Below are positions 1 to 9,258 of a stretch of 64,000 nt of DNA, piece after piece. The stretch is from 'Nostoc azollae' 0708 (GTDB lineage: Bacteria > Cyanobacteriota > Cyanobacteriia > Cyanobacteriales > Nostocaceae): the NCBI RefSeq assembly GCF_000196515.1, contig NC_014248.1:124001-188000 (forward strand), in the 5' to 3' direction. A program made the translations under genes and the position numbers. The notes below the pieces were generated by a model. That model did not search any database. It saw only the letters and a program-made list of their open reading frames with translations, and was not told where the DNA came from. The stretch's first letter is position 1, and each line of letters opens with the position of its first letter.

Positions 1-356
1 GCCACTGTGGCTTGTGCGGGACTGTAAATACCAGTGACGGAACAGGTAATTTCTGGTGAAAGTGTGGCTAGGACTTCAAACTCTACTGCTGTAGCGGGAA
101 TTTTCAAGATTGTTTGAGAACGAAGAAGAATTGCAAAAGCTTTGATTCCTTCTGATATCATCCTCTTTTTATCAGCGGACAGGAGTTGGTAGTAAACTGG
201 GCCGGAAGTTAAAGAAACCAAGGTTTTCAGGGTGGTTTCTGGTGGGGTATCAGCCTGTGCTAACAAAGTAGGATTGGTGGTGATCCCTTTGACCCAACCC
301 CAATATTGAACTATTTTAGCTTCGGATGCGATCGCAGAATCCAGAGAAAGCGCCAT
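1..356 (-). CDS. Transaldolase-family protein, partial (runs off left edge)
   Basis: The reading frame starts at an ATG complementary to bases 354-356 and stays open to the window edge, giving about 118 residues. It carries the N-terminal transaldolase signature GITTNPTLL (residues 24-32), KIPAT at about residues 85-89, whose lysine matches the Schiff-base lysine of the small transaldolase/fructose-6-phosphate aldolase group, and EITCSVTGIYSPAQA at about 102-116. The family makes or breaks C3 ketol units in the non-oxidative pentose phosphate pathway. Short N-terminal spacing suggests the small (about 220 residue) type rather than classical TalB. Sure of family, not of substrate. Confidence 0.8.
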   Translation of the reverse strand, partial: MALSLDSAIASEAKIVQYWGWVKGITTNPTLLAQADTPPETTLKTLVSLTSGPVYYQLLSADKKRMISEGIKAFAILLRSQTILKIPATAVEFEVLATLSPEITCSVTGIYSPAQATV

Positions 357-640
357 AAGAATGTTACAAGCCCCTGAATCACCCTAAAATTCTACAGGTA
401 TTGGGGGGTTTCTGGAGGATGACTCACCTGTCCAGGTTTAACATTTGATTACTCTCCTACTATTCATCATGTATAGACAGGGTAACTCAACAGATTGTCT
501 CTTAAATTTTGAATTGTTAATTTTTAACTACTTACAGGTTTATATCGTATGTTCAGTTACAGTTCTATTTGAAGAAATCAGGCAACAATAGAGATTAATA
601 ACTGATATGCAGCTTTGTGTGTAAATTATGCTGCTGTTTC

Positions 641-2218
641 ATGAAACCTCGAGTTATTGTTTGCGGCTTAAGACGTACTGGATATAAGATCTTTCGTCTG
701 CTGAGACAACAGGGTGCTTTGGTTGTTGGTATTCATCGCAAACCCATTCCTGGAGAAGTTACGGGAGATGTAATTGTTGGTGAATTATGTGCAGCTTCTA
801 CCTTGCAAGCGGCAGGAGTTGAACAGGCTAATACTTTAGTAATTGGTGGTTCTGATGATGCGGTAAATTTATCAATTATGATGCAAGCGTGAGTTCTAAA
901 TCCTCAGATTTGGATTATTAAACGCTTTTATAACACCAATTTAGGTGAACGTTTAGATCACACACTCATTGATCATTTAAGTATGAGTGTTGTTGGTTTG
1001 GTAGCACCAGTATTTACTTTTGCAGCTTTGGGGAATCAAGCGATCTGACAAATTAAATTATTTGATCAAACTTGGCCAATTCAGGAAGAATATATTCATG
1101 AAGAAAGATCATATAAAATATTAGGTGATCGCTTAATTATTGGTACTCAACCACGCATCAATCACATAGGCAAATGATTGGGAAGAAAACTATTCAAAAT
1201 ATTCACCAGTATCCAGCATTTTCAGAAACACACAAGGTCAGTCATTGTCATGGCAATAGCAGTAATAGTAATTATTTTAACCGCTATATTTACTTAGGTT
1301 TCTACGAAATTAAACATCTCATTTTTTGATGCTTTATATTTTGCTGTTGGCATGATCACAGGTGCTAGTGGTAATGACAAAGTGGTAGAGAACGCACCCA
1401 ATAGTATTAAATTCTTTACAGTTTTCATGATGCTGGCAGGAGCAGTAGTCCTTGGTATTTGGTATGCTATGCTTACCGATTTTATTTTAGGAACTAGTCT
1501 GAAACAATTTTCGGATGCTGCCAGAATTCCTCAACGTCATCATTATATTGTCTGTGGTTTAAGTGGTATTGGCATTAGAATAATTCAGTAACTGCAGGCA
1601 AGTGGACATGAAGTAGTAGTAATTGAAACTGATCCTAATCATAGACTTGTCAACACTGCTATAGGAATGAGTATTACTGTAATTCTTGCAGATGCAAGTT
1701 TCCGCACAAGTCTACAAACAAGTAATATAGATACCGCAGCCGCAGTTTTAGCAGTTACTAATAACGATGCTACTAATTTAGAAATTGCCCTCAAAGCCAA
1801 GGGGTTAACACCGAAAATTTCTGTTATTGTTGATTATGCTGACCCTGATTTTGCCGGCATGGCACAACAGGTATTTGATCTTGAAGCTGTATTAAGTCCA
1901 GCAGAATTAGCAGCACCAGCTTTTGCTGCCGCCGCTCTGGGAGGTAGAATTATTGCTAATGGGATTATTGCCGATAATCTATGGGTTGCTTTTCCAACTT
2001 TGATTACTCCTAACCATCCTTTTTGTGGTGAGTGGGTGAAAGATGTAGGTAGATATGCCGATTTTGTCCCTTTGTATGTAGAAAGAATAAATCACCAAAC
2101 TTTACATGGTTGGGATTTGTTGGACACTAATTTGAGTGCAGATGATATTTTGTATTTGACAATTCCTGCAAATCGGTTATATCAGTTATGGAGCGAGGAA
2201 CAGGAGATGGTAAGTTGA
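641..2218 (+). pseudogene. Potassium channel / TrkA-N (RCK) protein, broken by five in-frame stops
   Basis: One reading frame runs from an ATG at 641 to the stop at 2216-2218 with no frameshift, but is cut by in-frame stops at 890 (TGA), 1046 (TGA), 1175 (TGA), 1295 (TAG) and 1589 (TAA). The conceptual product begins with a Rossmann-type RCK fold (VIVCGLRRTGYKIFRLL). It then has a membrane segment and a pore-like stretch (LYFAVGMITGASGND, about 1331-1381), a second helix and a second TrkA-N domain (HHYIVCGLSGIGIRIIQ). Such proteins are ligand-gated K+ channels with tandem RCK domains. An upstream in-frame ATG at 617 adds an unlikely cysteine-rich leader. Five stops in about 525 codons make a functional product very unlikely. 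Confidence 0.85.
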
Positions 2219-2224
2219 TTAGGG

Positions 2225-2287
2225 TTGGTAATTGGTAATTGGTAATTGGTAATTGGTAATTGGTAATTGGTAATTGGTAATTGGTAA
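2225..2287. repeat. Tandem heptamer repeat (TTGGTAA) x9
   Basis: Nine perfect head-to-tail copies of TTGGTAA begin a few bases after the channel pseudogene. This is the short tandemly repeated repetitive (STRR) type known from heterocystous cyanobacteria. No coding role. Confidence 0.95.
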
Positions 2288-2437
2288 TTTAAAAATAGCT
2301 TTCTTTTCTTTTGGTACTGATACAGTTACTAATCTTCAGTCGTGGTTCTTTAGTAAAATGTAAGCATTAAGCTATCAGCCATCAGCAGTTAGGTTTTTCA
2401 GGCTAAATTTAGGCAACATAAGGAACACGCTGCTCTA

Positions 2438-5386
2438 TTACTTTGTCTCCATCCAATTATCACCCGCACGCACATCCACAACTAAAGGTACACTTAAACT
2501 CATAGCATTTTCCATCACCGACTTAATTTGTAATTGCAGTTCTCCCCATTCTTGAGGAGGAACTTCAAACACTAATTCATCATGAACTTGCAACAACAAC
2601 CGCGCTTGATAATTCCTCAAAACTTCATGTAATTGCACCATTGCAATTTTAATAATATCCGCACTCGAACCTTGAATTGGTGCATTTGCAGCAGAACGAA
2701 GTAAACCAGCATTATAAGCACCCAAATTCTTTAACCTGCTCAAATCAATATCTTCTAAACTTATGCCTTTTAACTCCTTTAAGCTTTTACTAGTAAAATC
2801 AAAATAACGCCTTCTTCCCAAAATAGTTTCTACATATCCTTGAGAAATAGCTTCTTTTTTCACCTTTTCCAAATATGCAAATACCTGGGGATATCGTTCA
2901 TTAAATCGCCTAATAAATTCATTAGCATTAGCTTTATCTACACCTGTAGAACGTGCAAACTTCAGCGAACCCATACCATAAATTACACCAAAATTAATTG
3001 TTTTGGCAAAACGTCTTTCTTCTGATGTCACCTCATCTTTTTCAAAGACTAATTTAGCTGTGACAGTGTGAATATCTTCATTTTGCTTATATGCTTGTAC
3101 CAGCACAGGTTCTTGACTCAAATGTGCCAAAATTCTTAACTCAATTTGAGAATAATCAGCAGCTACCATCAACCATCCAGATTCTGGTAAAAAGGCTTTT
3201 CTAATTTGTCTACTAAAAGCCGTACGAATAGGAATATTTTGCAAATTCGGATTAGAAGAAGATAACCTACCGGTAGAAGTTGCAGTTTGGTTAAAATCAG
3301 TATGTAACCGTTGACTTTGGGGATGTACCAACGCTGGTAATGCATCTACATAAGTAGATTTTAATTTTGATGAAGTCCGATATTCAATAATCGCATCAAC
3401 AAAGCCAGTATTATCAACTTCTTGGAGTTTTTCTAAAGTTGCTGCATCTGTAGAATAACCAGTTTGAATTTTGCGGGAATATTTGGTACTTAAACCAAGT
3501 TTATCAAACAGAATATAACTCAATTGTTTGGGAGAATCTAAATTGAATTTCTCACTAGCAATCTCAGTTGCTTGTATTTCTAATTTAGCTAATTCAGATT
3601 CCAATTGCTGAGATAGTTCTTGTAGATAACTAGAATTAATTCTCACCCCTGTATATTCCATTTCCGCTAACACTGCTTCTAGCGGTTGCTCGACTTCCAC
3701 CAATAATTTAGCTAAATCTGGTGTTTTATTCAATTCACAACGCAATTTATCAACTAATTGAAATGTTGCATAAACTTGAGTACCACAATAATACGCTACT
3801 ATATCAATTCCAATATCAGCAATATTTTTTTGTAGTTCTTTTTTACCAGTTTTGGTAACAATATCATTATATTCTGTTAGTTGTAATCCCAAATTTCTTA
3901 AAGATAAATCACTTAAATTATGGGTAGTATCTGGATTGATCAAATAACTTGCTAACATCGTATCAAATACTACCCCTACTAAATTAATTCCCTGACATTT
4001 GAAAATTAATCTATCAAATTTGGCATTCTGAAAAGTTTTTGGATAATTAGCATTTTCCAAAATTGGACGTAATGCTGATACCACTAAGTCTAATTGTAAA
4101 TTATGCCCTATTTTATGCCCAACAGGAATATAAGCAGCTTCATCAGATCCTGTTCCCCAACAACAGCCAATTCCTACTAAAGCTGCATCTCTTGGTTCTA
4201 AGGCGGTGGTTTCCGTATCCCAAGCAACAGGTTTTTCTAGGTTAGTACATTTTTGCAGAATGGCAACTAATTCTTGTAATTTATCTTCAGTGTTAATAAT
4301 ACGTATCTGAATTGATGAATCAGGTCGTTTTTCTGTATTAGCTGTATCTTCTCCACTAAAGAACCATAAATCATCATCTTCTTGAGTGGTATTGATTTCT
4401 TCTGCCTTTGTTTCTAGAACCTGTCCACCGAGTTTTTGTTGTAGTTCGTTGATTTGGTCTAAAAATTTATTGAATTCTAATTTTTCTAGAATTGGAATTA
4501 ACTGATTAGTGTCAAAACCTGTTAATTGACAATCTTCTAAATTAACTTCTAACGGTACATCCACAACTATCTGTGCTAAATAACGAGAATGCGAAGCATC
4601 TTCTTTACCTGCAATCAATTTTTCTTGTGTTGAACCTGTAATTTCGTCTAATTTTGCATAAATCCCATCAAGGGAATTATAAGTATTTAGTAGTTTTACT
4701 GCTGTCTTTTCACCAATTCCTCTAACTCCAGGAATATTATCTGATTTATCACCGCATAGAGCTTTAAAATCAACGATTTGTGTAGGTAATACGCCTAATT
4801 TTTCTTTAACTTGTTCTGCTTGAAATTCGGTGATACTATTTGCATAACGTTTCAAAGCTTCAGGACTGAAATTTAAAACTGTAATGCCCTTATCTCCATC
4901 AATAAGTTGAAATAAATCCCTATCACCAGACAGAATTTTCACCCGATAACCAGCCGCAGACGCTTTTTGTGATAAAGTTCCCAAAACATCATCTGCTTCA
5001 TAACCTGGTGCTGTAAAAATCGGTAAGTTTAAACCTCTCAATAACTCATTCAGGTTTTCTAAATCGGGAATAAAATCTTCTGGTGTTTCTAAACGATCCG
5101 CCTTATAAGTATCATCCGCTTCATGACGAAAAGTTGGCAATCCTAAATCAAAAGCTACAGCTATTGCTTGGGGCTTTTGAGTGGTTATTACCTCTAATAA
5201 GCACTTAATAAACCCAAAACAAACGCTAGTAGGAATACCTGCTTTTGTCCGGAGTCCTCCGTTTTTACCTTTAGCAAAAGCGAAGTAGGAACGAAAAGCA
5301 AGAGAATGTCCATCTACGAGAATAAACGTAGGATTATTGCTGATTGTGGAGTCTGAAGTCAAATTATTAAAAGAACTTAGAGGCAC
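2438..5386 (-). CDS. polA: DNA polymerase I
   Basis: The 982-residue product has the full three-domain architecture. The 5'-3' exonuclease is at about 20-310 (FILVDGHSLAFRSYFA, LSGDRDLFQL, CGDKSDNIPGVRGIGEKTA). The 3'-5' exonuclease fold is at about 385-600 (exo I WDTETT near 390, exo II QNAKFD). The family A polymerase domain is at about 640-980 (ADYSQIELR near 742, KTINFGVIYGMG, QVHDELVFE near 934). It repairs gaps and removes Okazaki primers. In the exo III motif (Y-x3-D) the position of the metal-binding Asp is a Gln (residue 537, YYCGTQ), so proofreading may be weak or absent. The gene stands alone, with a long spacer upstream. Confidence 0.97.
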   Translation of the reverse strand: MPLSSFNNLTSDSTISNNPTFILVDGHSLAFRSYFAFAKGKNGGLRTKAGIPTSVCFGFIKCLLEVITTQKPQAIAVAFDLGLPTFRHEADDTYKADRLETPEDFIPDLENLNELLRGLNLPIFTAPGYEADDVLGTLSQKASAAGYRVKILSGDRDLFQLIDGDKGITVLNFSPEALKRYANSITEFQAEQVKEKLGVLPTQIVDFKALCGDKSDNIPGVRGIGEKTAVKLLNTYNSLDGIYAKLDEITGSTQEKLIAGKEDASHSRYLAQIVVDVPLEVNLEDCQLTGFDTNQLIPILEKLEFNKFLDQINELQQKLGGQVLETKAEEINTTQEDDDLWFFSGEDTANTEKRPDSSIQIRIINTEDKLQELVAILQKCTNLEKPVAWDTETTALEPRDAALVGIGCCWGTGSDEAAYIPVGHKIGHNLQLDLVVSALRPILENANYPKTFQNAKFDRLIFKCQGINLVGVVFDTMLASYLINPDTTHNLSDLSLRNLGLQLTEYNDIVTKTGKKELQKNIADIGIDIVAYYCGTQVYATFQLVDKLRCELNKTPDLAKLLVEVEQPLEAVLAEMEYTGVRINSSYLQELSQQLESELAKLEIQATEIASEKFNLDSPKQLSYILFDKLGLSTKYSRKIQTGYSTDAATLEKLQEVDNTGFVDAIIEYRTSSKLKSTYVDALPALVHPQSQRLHTDFNQTATSTGRLSSSNPNLQNIPIRTAFSRQIRKAFLPESGWLMVAADYSQIELRILAHLSQEPVLVQAYKQNEDIHTVTAKLVFEKDEVTSEERRFAKTINFGVIYGMGSLKFARSTGVDKANANEFIRRFNERYPQVFAYLEKVKKEAISQGYVETILGRRRYFDFTSKSLKELKGISLEDIDLSRLKNLGAYNAGLLRSAANAPIQGSSADIIKIAMVQLHEVLRNYQARLLLQVHDELVFEVPPQEWGELQLQIKSVMENAMSLSVPLVVDVRAGDNWMETK

Positions 5387-6033
5387 AATAAAATTATAGC
5401 TGGTTTTTTATGTAAGTATTACTTAGATATATTAGGACTCCTATTAGATTTTTGATAGCTTGCGTGCCGTAGCCATAAAAAACTCGGTACACCTAAATTC
5501 TCTGAAACCTGTTTGCCTTTTGCCTGACTACGCAAATAATTATGGCTACGCCTCCCGTCAGGGATACAGATATCAAACCGGTTTTCTATACTGCAAACGG
5601 GTGAAAGTTGGACTTATGTCATACTGATAGCGCAGGGTGGCGTAAGCCATGGGTAACGTAGTGCAGTCAAGTATCTCGGAGATTCTTCACTATCTCTTTC
5701 AGAGACCCTCAGCGAACATTCAGAATGACACTTTTAAACAGTTTCCAGTATATATATCTTTTTATTACACTTAAGTAATTTCAAAATTTTTATATAAATT
5801 TGGTTTGATTGCTGAGCAATGACGTGACATATATAACTTCTATTTGATAATCAAAAATTTATGGTTCTTCGTATTTTACTTACATATTAAGCCGTGAAAT
5901 ATAAATTTATACTTGTAATCATAATGAAATATAGAAACTAAATTAGGTATTTTCACTAAAGCGGTAAACAGAATTTTATTTAGAGTTAGATATCTAGTTG
6001 TAACTGCAATTTTTTTGACACAGCAATCTACAC
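5387..6033. other. Non-coding spacer upstream of polA
   Basis: No plausible gene on either strand. It contains pieces of dispersed repeats: a GCGTGCCGTAGCC-type palindrome near 5463 and a block at about 5537-5592 (CCCGTCAGGGATACAG, then AAACCGG) that recurs imperfectly at about 44115-44165. The AT-rich part from 5740 probably holds the promoter of the secreted protein at 6034, but no clear -35/-10 pair stands out. Confidence 0.6.
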
Positions 6034-6745
6034 ATGAACTCTAAATTTTTTAGTACTTTCGCTGCGGTCAGTACCTTAGCTGGAATTGTGGTAACTGCTG
6101 GAACTTCTAGTGCAGCTTCTATTAGCTATACTGCTTCTTCTGGTGATTATGCTATCACAAATTTTAATCAAACACTCAGTTTACAGCAATTTGATACTTC
6201 TCTTGGTATACTGACCAGTGTTACCTTGGATATTGTTGGCTTCATCAATGGAAATGCAAAATTTGAAAGCTTAAATGCTGCTTCATCTCTAATCAGAGCA
6301 AACGTTAGTGCAATACTCAACTTAACTCAGGGTGGTGTAACCTTATTTTCACTTAATCCCTCTAATAGTAAGTCTTATCAAGCTACTGCATTTGATGGCG
6401 TGGTTGATTTTGCTGGTACTTCTGCAATCACACTTGATATCATCCTGGATGAAGATGTCGCGACTCGGACTTTAACCAATAATCTAGAATCATTTATTGG
6501 TTCTGGTAATGTTAACTTTTTGGTTTCAGCTATAGCTGACTCAAGTGTTACAGGATCAGGTAACATTCTTTCTCAAATCGGTACACTTGCTAAAGGACAA
6601 CTTACAGTTACATATAACTACGATGCTTCCACTTTGATTAAGATACCTGAAGCCTCCCTCCACTTTACTGGGATTTGTTCTAATTGCTGGGTTTCGTTTG
6701 TTGTCACAAGCAAAAAAAAGCCGATTTAAAATCTCAAAGTCATAG
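6034..6745 (+). pseudogene. Secreted PEP-CTERM (anchor-E-like) protein with frameshifted sorting tail
   Basis: As written the frame ends at 6729 (231 residues). It has a Sec signal peptide (MNSKFFSTFAAVSTLAGIVV, cleavage near GTSSAAS) and a beta-rich, Ser/Thr-rich exported domain. The last residues in frame, IPEASLHFTG, make no sense as a tail. Shifting by one base at about 6652 gives PEP-PSTLLGFVLIAGFRLL ending in basic residues with a stop at 6743-6745. That is a typical PEP-CTERM signal: the PEP motif, a hydrophobic helix, then positive charge. A one-base insertion (G at 6652) is the simplest cause. The exported domain is intact, so a soluble secreted form may still be made. Confidence 0.75.
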
Positions 6746-6769
6746 ATTTCTGTAATTGAGAGATTTTTT
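6729..6769 (+). terminator. Rho-independent terminator after the PEP-CTERM gene
   Basis: AAATCTC (6729-6735) pairs with GAGATTT (6759-6765) and is followed by a run of T to 6769. It overlaps the final codons of the frameshift-corrected reading frame. Confidence 0.65.
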
Positions 6770-6829
6770 CACCCTGTAATCAAATTTAGGATTGAACAGT
6801 CTACTGTGTGAATATATTTAGTTATTTTT

Positions 6830-6856
6830 TATCGTATCTTCTACCAAGGTACGATA
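6830..6856. promoter_or_regulatory. Inverted repeat upstream of HAD phosphatase gene
   Basis: TATCGTA (6830-6836) and TACGATA (6850-6856) form a perfect 7-bp inverted repeat separated by 13 bases, 100 bases before the next start codon. It could be an operator or a small hairpin; no regulator is identified. Confidence 0.3.
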
Positions 6857-6955
6857 AATTGCTATTTTCAGGTAAAATATTTTTTACCTAAAAAACTCTC
6901 TATTCTATGCCACAGACTGTTAACCTTTTACTGGAACTTTGATTCTGGGGAACTT

Positions 6956-7795
6956 ATGCATAAAGCATCTGGTGTTGCAAATGATATTAAGCTATTAGTT
7001 TTAGATATAGATGGTACGATCGCAGGGCATGACAATCAAGTAAGTGAAACTGTCAGGCAAGCCATTCAAGCAACGCAAGCGAGGTGCATTCAAGTGGCTA
7101 TAGCCACGGGTAGAATGTATTGTTCAGCTTTGCGGTTTCATCAAGAAATCAATTCTACTCTACCATTGGTAGCCTATCAAGGAGCTTGGATTCAAGACCC
7201 AAGTAATCAAAGAATTCATCGTCATTTGGCTGTTTCCAGGGAAATTGCGCAGCAATTACTAGACTATTTTGAACAGCCTGAATTGCTTTCTCTGCTGTCT
7301 ATCCATTTTTACATCAATGACCAGCTTTACGTGCGGGAAATCACCACTGAAACAGAAAATTATGCCCAACGCTGTGGTGTTACTCCTATACCCGTCAGTG
7401 ATTTACGTCAAGTCTTAAGTAACGAACCCACTAAGGTTTTAGCTTTGTGTGATGACGCGAATTTAATTCAAGCACTTTTGGGTAATTTACGTATTCAATA
7501 CACACCAGCAGAACTATATATGACAAGATCTATTGCTACTTTCTTGGAAGCAACTAACCCTGTTGTCAATAAAGGAAGTGCTGTACGTTATCTCGCAGAA
7601 GAAGTGCTGGGATTAGAAAGCGATCAGGTCATGACTATTGGTGATAACATCAATGATGTAGAGATGCTGGAATATGCAGGTATTGGTGTAGCTATGGGTA
7701 GCGCCCCAGATTCAGTAAAAGCGCTCGCTAATTGGGTAGCTCCGAGTGTAGAAAATGATGGAGTTGCGATCGCAATTGAAAAATTTTTGCTCTAA
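6956..7795 (+). CDS. Cof-type HAD-IIB family hydrolase
   Basis: The 279-residue protein has the HAD motifs in order: motif I LLVLDIDGT (nucleophile and acid/base Asp, residues 13-21), motif II ATGR near residue 50, the lysine of motif III in NKGSAVRYLA near 204, and motif IV IGDNINDVEML near 228. A C2-type cap lies between motifs II and III. These enzymes dephosphorylate small metabolites such as sugar phosphates or flavin precursors; the substrate cannot be read from sequence. The length is normal for the family. It is a single gene with a 180-base leader after the terminator. Confidence 0.88.
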   Translation: MHKASGVANDIKLLVLDIDGTIAGHDNQVSETVRQAIQATQARCIQVAIATGRMYCSALRFHQEINSTLPLVAYQGAWIQDPSNQRIHRHLAVSREIAQQLLDYFEQPELLSLLSIHFYINDQLYVREITTETENYAQRCGVTPIPVSDLRQVLSNEPTKVLALCDDANLIQALLGNLRIQYTPAELYMTRSIATFLEATNPVVNKGSAVRYLAEEVLGLESDQVMTIGDNINDVEMLEYAGIGVAMGSAPDSVKALANWVAPSVENDGVAIAIEKFLL

Positions 7796-7909
7796 ACATG
7801 AGAAAGCGCACCAGCCACTGGCTGTGTTTCGTCTCGGTGTCCTTGCTGGTTCGCTCCTCACAAATCAACTAATATAGCCCAGTAGATTCATCGCGTCAAT
7901 AGGATTTTA

Positions 7910-7950
7910 TATTTTGGATTCACCCCACGGATAAATCCGGGGGCTTGTAC
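7910..7950. repeat. Dispersed repeat, inverted partner at about 26095-26140
   Basis: The block ATTCACCCCACGGATAAATC followed by CGGGGGCTT recurs on the opposite strand near 26100, there followed by a similar TTTTGGATT arm. It is an intergenic repeat without coding potential. Confidence 0.6.
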
Positions 7951-8026
7951 CATCAAAATAATTATTACTCAAAGTTTTTCAGTTGATGTCATAGGAAATA
8001 GGGCTACAGGAAAAACCTGAGATTAT

Positions 8027-8947
8027 TTACAACTCAACAGGTGCAAACACGCCTAATTTCGTTTCTAACACAGCCCTCAAGACCAACTGAGTAGCTATTA
8101 ACAATCCCAGTCTGGCTTGCGCTAACTCCAAAGACTTAATTTTCACTTCACCCCAAATTCGGCAGTGACACCAAAAGCTTTCAAAAGCTTGGCTTAATTT
8201 CAATGCCGCTTTTTCCCAATTAACCGAGCTACTAAAATCAGAAACGACCAAATCATCCACCATTTTCACCAACTGATGAATGAGTCGAATCTCCTCTAAT
8301 TGATGGAAACGTAGTGTTTGATCAGAATTTAACCAGGGTATAGCCTGTGCGGACAGAAAACACTGAACACCAGCATCATTATCTGTCAGTTGAATTAATC
8401 CCTCTTGGTGAGCTAATCGTAATAACGAACAGCAGCGTGCGTGAGCATATTGGACTGTAAAGAATGATTTCTTTTTATTTCTCAGGAAAGAAGAGTCAGG
8501 GGGCAAGGGGGAAGGGGCAGAAAGTAATATATTATTCTCCCCATCTCCCCATCTTCTCATCTCCCCTTTCATACTCTCTAACCTTAAACTATCGACGGTC
8601 AGATTATTTAACCACCACGCTAAAGTAGGATCAGTTAGTTCTATATGAATCCAATCAGGAGGAACTATTTGCACACTAAAAATTTCCCCACAATTTGCTG
8701 ATAAATAAGCAGCAAGTTCCCTGAGAATTGCCATTCTATGTGAATTTTTAGATGCTGAAATTTGCTGACCTAGACTGGAAATATATAAAATTTTTTCAGC
8801 ATCTGTGTCTTGATATAGAGGAATTTTTCCCCTTCCTATGCTTAGAATTTCTTCATCCTTAGTATAAACACTTAGAAAATTCAAAAAATGGAGATATACT
8901 AATTGTTTATTTGAGGTATACTTCTTAAAAAGTAGCCAATAATGCAC
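8027..8947 (-). CDS. Stand-alone DALR anticodon-binding-domain protein
   Basis: The 306-residue protein resembles only the C-terminal half of arginyl-tRNA synthetase. VQYAHARCCSLLRLAHQEG (about 165-183) matches the ArgS motif at the entry to the anticodon-binding domain, and the C-terminus (LELAQARLGLLIATQLVLR) matches the last DALR helix. There is no catalytic domain with HIGH or KMSKS motifs. Cyanobacteria carry such free-standing DALR proteins of unknown role, perhaps tRNA binding. Residues about 125-160 are encoded by low-complexity CCCCATCT/GGGGGAAGG DNA (about 8485-8575) that looks like intergenic repeat inserted in frame. Function unknown. Confidence 0.8.
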   Translation of the reverse strand: MHYWLLFKKYTSNKQLVYLHFLNFLSVYTKDEEILSIGRGKIPLYQDTDAEKILYISSLGQQISASKNSHRMAILRELAAYLSANCGEIFSVQIVPPDWIHIELTDPTLAWWLNNLTVDSLRLESMKGEMRRWGDGENNILLSAPSPLPPDSSFLRNKKKSFFTVQYAHARCCSLLRLAHQEGLIQLTDNDAGVQCFLSAQAIPWLNSDQTLRFHQLEEIRLIHQLVKMVDDLVVSDFSSSVNWEKAALKLSQAFESFWCHCRIWGEVKIKSLELAQARLGLLIATQLVLRAVLETKLGVFAPVEL

Positions 8948-9258
8948 GTAGCTATTTGGGGAACTTTTGTGATTATCACCATTTTATCCTGTTCCATCCA
9001 CCTTTAGATAGAAGTTTAGTCTAGGTAAAGAAAAATGAGAGTAGGATAAAATTTCATGAATAATTGATGTTTAGTGAGTAAACTTTACTACCCTCATTGT
9101 ACAGTAAGAAGTATAACAAAAGAGTAGATAGCAAAAACTGCTTTGTACTCTTTGGATAGCTGACGCTGTTAGGCGTTAAGCCTACCCTGTTAACACAAAG
9201 ACACTCCTTGCACCTTTTTATTTAGTCTTTGTCTTCAGCCGAACGCTCTTTGTTACCT
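8948..9258. other. Spacer between divergent genes
   Basis: It separates the DALR gene (minus) from the Crp/Fnr gene (plus), so promoters for both should lie here. A GCTGACGCTGTTAGGCGTTAAGCC palindrome-like block is at about 9160-9183, part of a repeat type seen elsewhere in the window. No gene was found. Confidence 0.5.

Noticed and set aside
617-640. Upstream start of the potassium-channel frame at 617
   Set aside because: It would add MCKLCCCF, unlike RCK-domain starts; the ATG at 641 places VIVCGLRRTG at the proper distance.
2225-2287. CRISPR array
   Set aside because: The units are 7-base head-to-tail repeats without spacers; the other tandem arrays are of the same kind. No cas gene is present.
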